Part shown: positions 62,026-64,000 of the stretch, piece by piece
Position numbering within the stretch: the first letter of the stretch is position 1
Layout of the letters: each line of letters starts with the position of its first letter
DNA from: Prorocentrum cordatum
Lineage: Eukaryota > Sar > Dinophyceae > Prorocentrales > Prorocentraceae
Assembly (NCBI GenBank): GCA_963575745.1
Contig: CAUYUJ010018482.1
Span: forward strand, 519,382-583,381
DNA length: 64,000 bases
Reading direction: 5' to 3'
Position numbers and translations under genes: made by a program
Notes under the pieces: generated by a model
What the model was told of the DNA's origin: nothing
Seen by the model: only the letters and a program-made list of their open reading frames with translations
Databases searched by the model: none

Positions 62026-62355
62026 TTTGGGGAGAATGTTCACATACTTCAACTTTGAGGGCTCTTACCCGGATTGGGGACACTCCACTCGGGGCAGCCC
62101 CAGGTGCAGGCCGACGGGTGGCGCCTGGCTCGTGCTGGCACGGCGCGCGATCTCACAGATGCCCCGCGTGGAATGTATCCGCGCGACCGCATGTCCGCGG
62201 GATCGTGCCCCGGATCCTAGACTCAACAACAAACGAGGGGGGGAAGTGGGAAGGAGAAGGCCTTCTCAAGAGGTTCGGAACTCCCCCGGCCCTCTGAGAA
62301 GCTCTCTGAGCCTCCCCCGAGGACAGAAACCACCGCTCAGAAGGCGCGAGGGCTT
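62026..62355. other. Stretch without gene
   Basis: It contains GAGAAGGCCTTCTCAAGAGG...CCCCCGGCCCTCTGAGAAGC, a loose inverted piece similar to 57690-57745. No gene. Confidence 0.35.
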
Positions 62356-62850
62356 CTGAGGAGGAGGAGGAGGAGGAGCAGGAGGAGCAGGAGGAGCAGG
62401 AGGAGCAGGAGGAGGAGGAGGAGGAGGAGGAAGAGGAGGAGGAGAGGAGAGAGGGGGAGGAGGAGGAGGAGGAGGAGGAGGAGGTGAGACGGCCCTCTCC
62501 TCCTCGCGTTCCCTCCTCGCTCGCGGCCGAATCGCGCCCCCGGGATGCCACACGCCCGAGGGCGCGGAGGCGGAGCCCTTCGCCGCGCGCACCTCCGCCC
62601 TCTGCGGCCCTGCTCCGCCGCCCCTCCGGCACTGCGGCCCCGCGGGGCCCCGCCGTGCGCTTTCCGCTCCCCCTCCTCCTCCTCCTCCTCCTCCTCCTCC
62701 TCCTTCTCCTCCTCCTCCTCCTCCTCCTCCACCTCCTCCCCCTCCCTCTCCGCTTTCCCCCCCGCGCGAGGCGCCCGAGGGCCCCACGAGCTTCCCGGCC
62801 GGGGCCCCGGCGCTCGTCGGTCGGGGCGCGCGGCGATGGGGTCGCCCTGA
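62356..62850. repeat. GGA array (62356-62485) and CTC array (62670-62755) flanking GC-rich sequence
   Basis: GGAGGAGGAGCA units and a GGA run, then about 185 bp of GC-rich sequence, then CTC triplets. The two arrays are complementary, so the block could fold. Confidence 0.8.
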
Positions 62851-62851
62851 G

Positions 62852-62915
62852 GGCGGGCCTGTCCTGTCCCCCTCCTACAGGAGGAATGCTCCAACATGGT
62901 CAAGAAGTGATTCTG
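62852..62915. mobile_element. MITE-A copy 6, left part only
   Basis: GGCGGGCCTGTCCTGTCCCCCTCCTACAGGAGGAATGCTCCAACATGGTCAAGAAG matches the left side. No right end follows. Confidence 0.45.
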
Positions 62916-62999
62916 GGAAGGTGCTTCGACCATGTTTGGCCGCTTCTAGCCCCCGGGCCCCCTCAACAGCCCCAGCGGTGATCTCAGTAGTCGTCACCC

Positions 63000-63170
63000 C
63001 CCTCCAGGGAGCCCACAAAGGACGCACGCGCCCAACTACGTACATGAACACGCCCCCACAGTCCGCGAGACCAGCCGCGTGATACGAACGTTCGCGCAAC
63101 GCGTACTCTCGAAACCAACGTGGATTCACGTACTTGTACGTCCTTCTTTCGCTCCTGACCAACTTGGCGG
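63000..63170 (-). repeat. Repeat H copy 3 (open peptide frame on minus strand)
   Basis: Reverse complement of the 33.5-kb copy. The minus frame reads RTYKYVNPRWFREYALRERS and YHAAGLADCGGVFMYVVGRV without a stop. See the 33480-33625 entry for comparison. Confidence 0.5.
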
Positions 63171-63177
63171 CCCCCAC

Positions 63178-63345
63178 CATGGGGGGCGGATATCATGGCG
63201 GGGGCCGTGATCTCTTCCCCGATGTCATGGCCCCCTCGTCTTGTTTCCACGGTCCTCTGGTCGCCCCCTCGTCCACGCACATGCCTCCGGCAGTGCTTGA
63301 CGAACTCCCCTCTTGGACGCCCCCCCGCTCGGATCGGGACGATCG
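63178..63345. mobile_element. MITE-B copy (diverged ends)
   Basis: GGGGGGCGGATATCATGGCGGGGGCCGTGATCTC, then CCCCCTCGTCCACGCACATGCCTCCGGCAG and CTCCCCTCTTGGACGCCCCCC. The outer TCGGGGGCGG ends are not clear. Confidence 0.5.
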
Positions 63346-63500
63346 AGATGGGCACCGTAAGAATGGGTACGATGCCCGCCGCGGTCGTTGTTCTCTGAAG
63401 GCGAGACGCCGCCTGCCCAACAGCGGCTGCTGCCTGTTTTCGACAGCACGTGTTGTTGGGCACTGTGCCCATTTTGCTCCTACCCGTTTCGGTCGCCCAA
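63345..63500. repeat. Repeat J (best copy, inverted-repeat ends)
   Basis: GATGGGCACCGTAAGAATGGGTACG at the left is loosely inverse to GGGCACTGTGCCCATTTTGCTCCTACCC at the right. The centre has CGCCTGCCCAACAGCGGCTGCTG. Confidence 0.45.
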
Positions 63501-63520
63501 GAATCTGGAAGGGAAACCAC

Positions 63521-63665
63521 ACGCAGACACAATTCATCGTCGATCCCCAGGAGAATATGGGAACCTATGGGACGTGGGGGGGAAGACAGAGACCCAGAAG
63601 AGATGGAAAGATATTCTTGTGATTTGTGTGTATTTACTTGTGTGTCTGTGTGCCCCTTCAAAGCA
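63521..63665. repeat. Repeat I copy 3
   Basis: ACGCAGACACAATTCATCGTCGATCCCCAGGAGAATATGGGAACCTATGGGACG, then GGGGGGAAGACAGAGACCCAGAAGAG and TTTACTTGTGTGTCTGTGTGCCCC. Confidence 0.6.
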
Positions 63666-63748
63666 GTCTTGGGCGCCCGCCCCTCGGACGCCCCCGACAT
63701 GGGCGCGTCGTGCGCCGCGGCCTGGGACGCAGGGGTGCCTTGCTCTAA

Positions 63749-63933
63749 GTCGGCCTTGTCCCCCTACACGGGGATTTTCGACGAAAAATAAAAGATACCC
63801 CAAACATAGTCAAAACATAGTCCAAACATAGTGGGGGGACTATTTTTTTAGCATGTTTTGACCTTTTTGGTGTATTTTGGCGGGTATTTGTCATGTTTCG
63901 TTGAAAATCCCCCTGTAGGGGGACACGCCCGAC
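63749..63933. mobile_element. MITE-A copy 7 (longest, 185 bp)
   Basis: GTCGGCCTTGTCCCCCTACACGGGGATTTTCGACGAAA faces TTTCGTTGAAAATCCCCCTGTAGGGGGACACGCCCGAC, a ~38-bp inverted repeat. The interior holds repeated CAAACATAGTC and AGTGGGGGGACTATTTT. GCCTTGCTC (63737-63745) and GCCTAGCTC (63938-63946) outside the ends match at 8 of 9. Confidence 0.8.
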
Positions 63934-64000
63934 AGAAGCCTAGCTCCAGGGCGGCGGCGCGATGGCGCGAAGAGGACCGCGCGCCGCGGCTCGAGTCGTG

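Noticed and set aside
62337-62933. Glu-rich and Leu-rich frames near 62.3-62.9 kb
   Set aside because: Generated by the GGA and CTC arrays and GC-rich sequence between them.

Overview
The window reads as nuclear DNA of a dinoflagellate. This is an inference with no rRNA or organelle marker behind it. It rests on GC-rich, repeat-saturated sequence with very few intact genes, and on decayed retroelements carrying the reverse transcriptase / tyrosine recombinase / cytosine-methylase-like combination that I know from dinoflagellate genomes. It also fits non-LTR RNase H domains of dinoflagellate type and a part-match to the dinoflagellate spliced leader inside an LTR.

Only three reading frames look like intact genes. 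(1) 44127-49475 is a complete Ty1/copia gag-pol ORF. It lies in an element with two 230-bp LTRs that look identical by eye, TG...CA termini, a polypurine tract and a 5-bp target duplication, so it inserted recently. (2) 39190-40146 encodes three treble-clef zinc modules at an exact 62-residue period, followed by a PD-(D/E)XK (Vsr-like) nuclease domain. (3) 20727-21548 encodes an Ala/Gly/Glu-rich protein I do not recognise. A few short islands (10759-10867, 18690-19216, 32222-32399) look like exons.

Layout. 0-7 kb: trinucleotide arrays and small inverted-repeat elements. 7.1-9.6 kb: decayed non-LTR retroelement pieces on both strands, tail to tail. 11-14.3 kb: a GGCC/GTCTTGG array and a 1.2-kb GAT array. 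14.7-15.7 kb: a nested palindrome with ~370-bp arms about 99% identical. 16-19.5 kb: a cluster of hairpin elements. 19.7-20.7 kb: the inverted-strand version of the 11-kb array. 22.5-30.3 kb: a decayed retroelement (N-terminal region, RT, tyrosine recombinase, methylase-like domain) with ~1.8 kb of tandem arrays between its pre-RT and RT parts. 35-37 kb: a two-module segmental duplication. 37.0-37.6 kb: a TTG array. 39-40.7 kb: the nuclease gene and an 84-bp repeat. 41.3-43.4 kb: a minus-strand non-LTR fragment with RNase H. 43.7-49.9 kb: the copia element. 50-54.5 kb: a degenerate TTGCACCACAT satellite and a repeated module with a 68-codon ORF. 54.8-56.6 kb: a ~101-bp minisatellite with all minus frames open. 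57-64 kb: hairpin elements and GA-rich arrays.

Many families of short (75-200 bp) non-autonomous inverted-repeat elements are dispersed and nested through the window. I call them MITE-A to MITE-F and repeats G to L for reference only. MITE-A shows a 9-10-bp flanking duplication. One MITE-B copy sits inside a MITE-D copy, which gives a relative age. No pathway or operon logic links the genes; the shared theme is mobile DNA.
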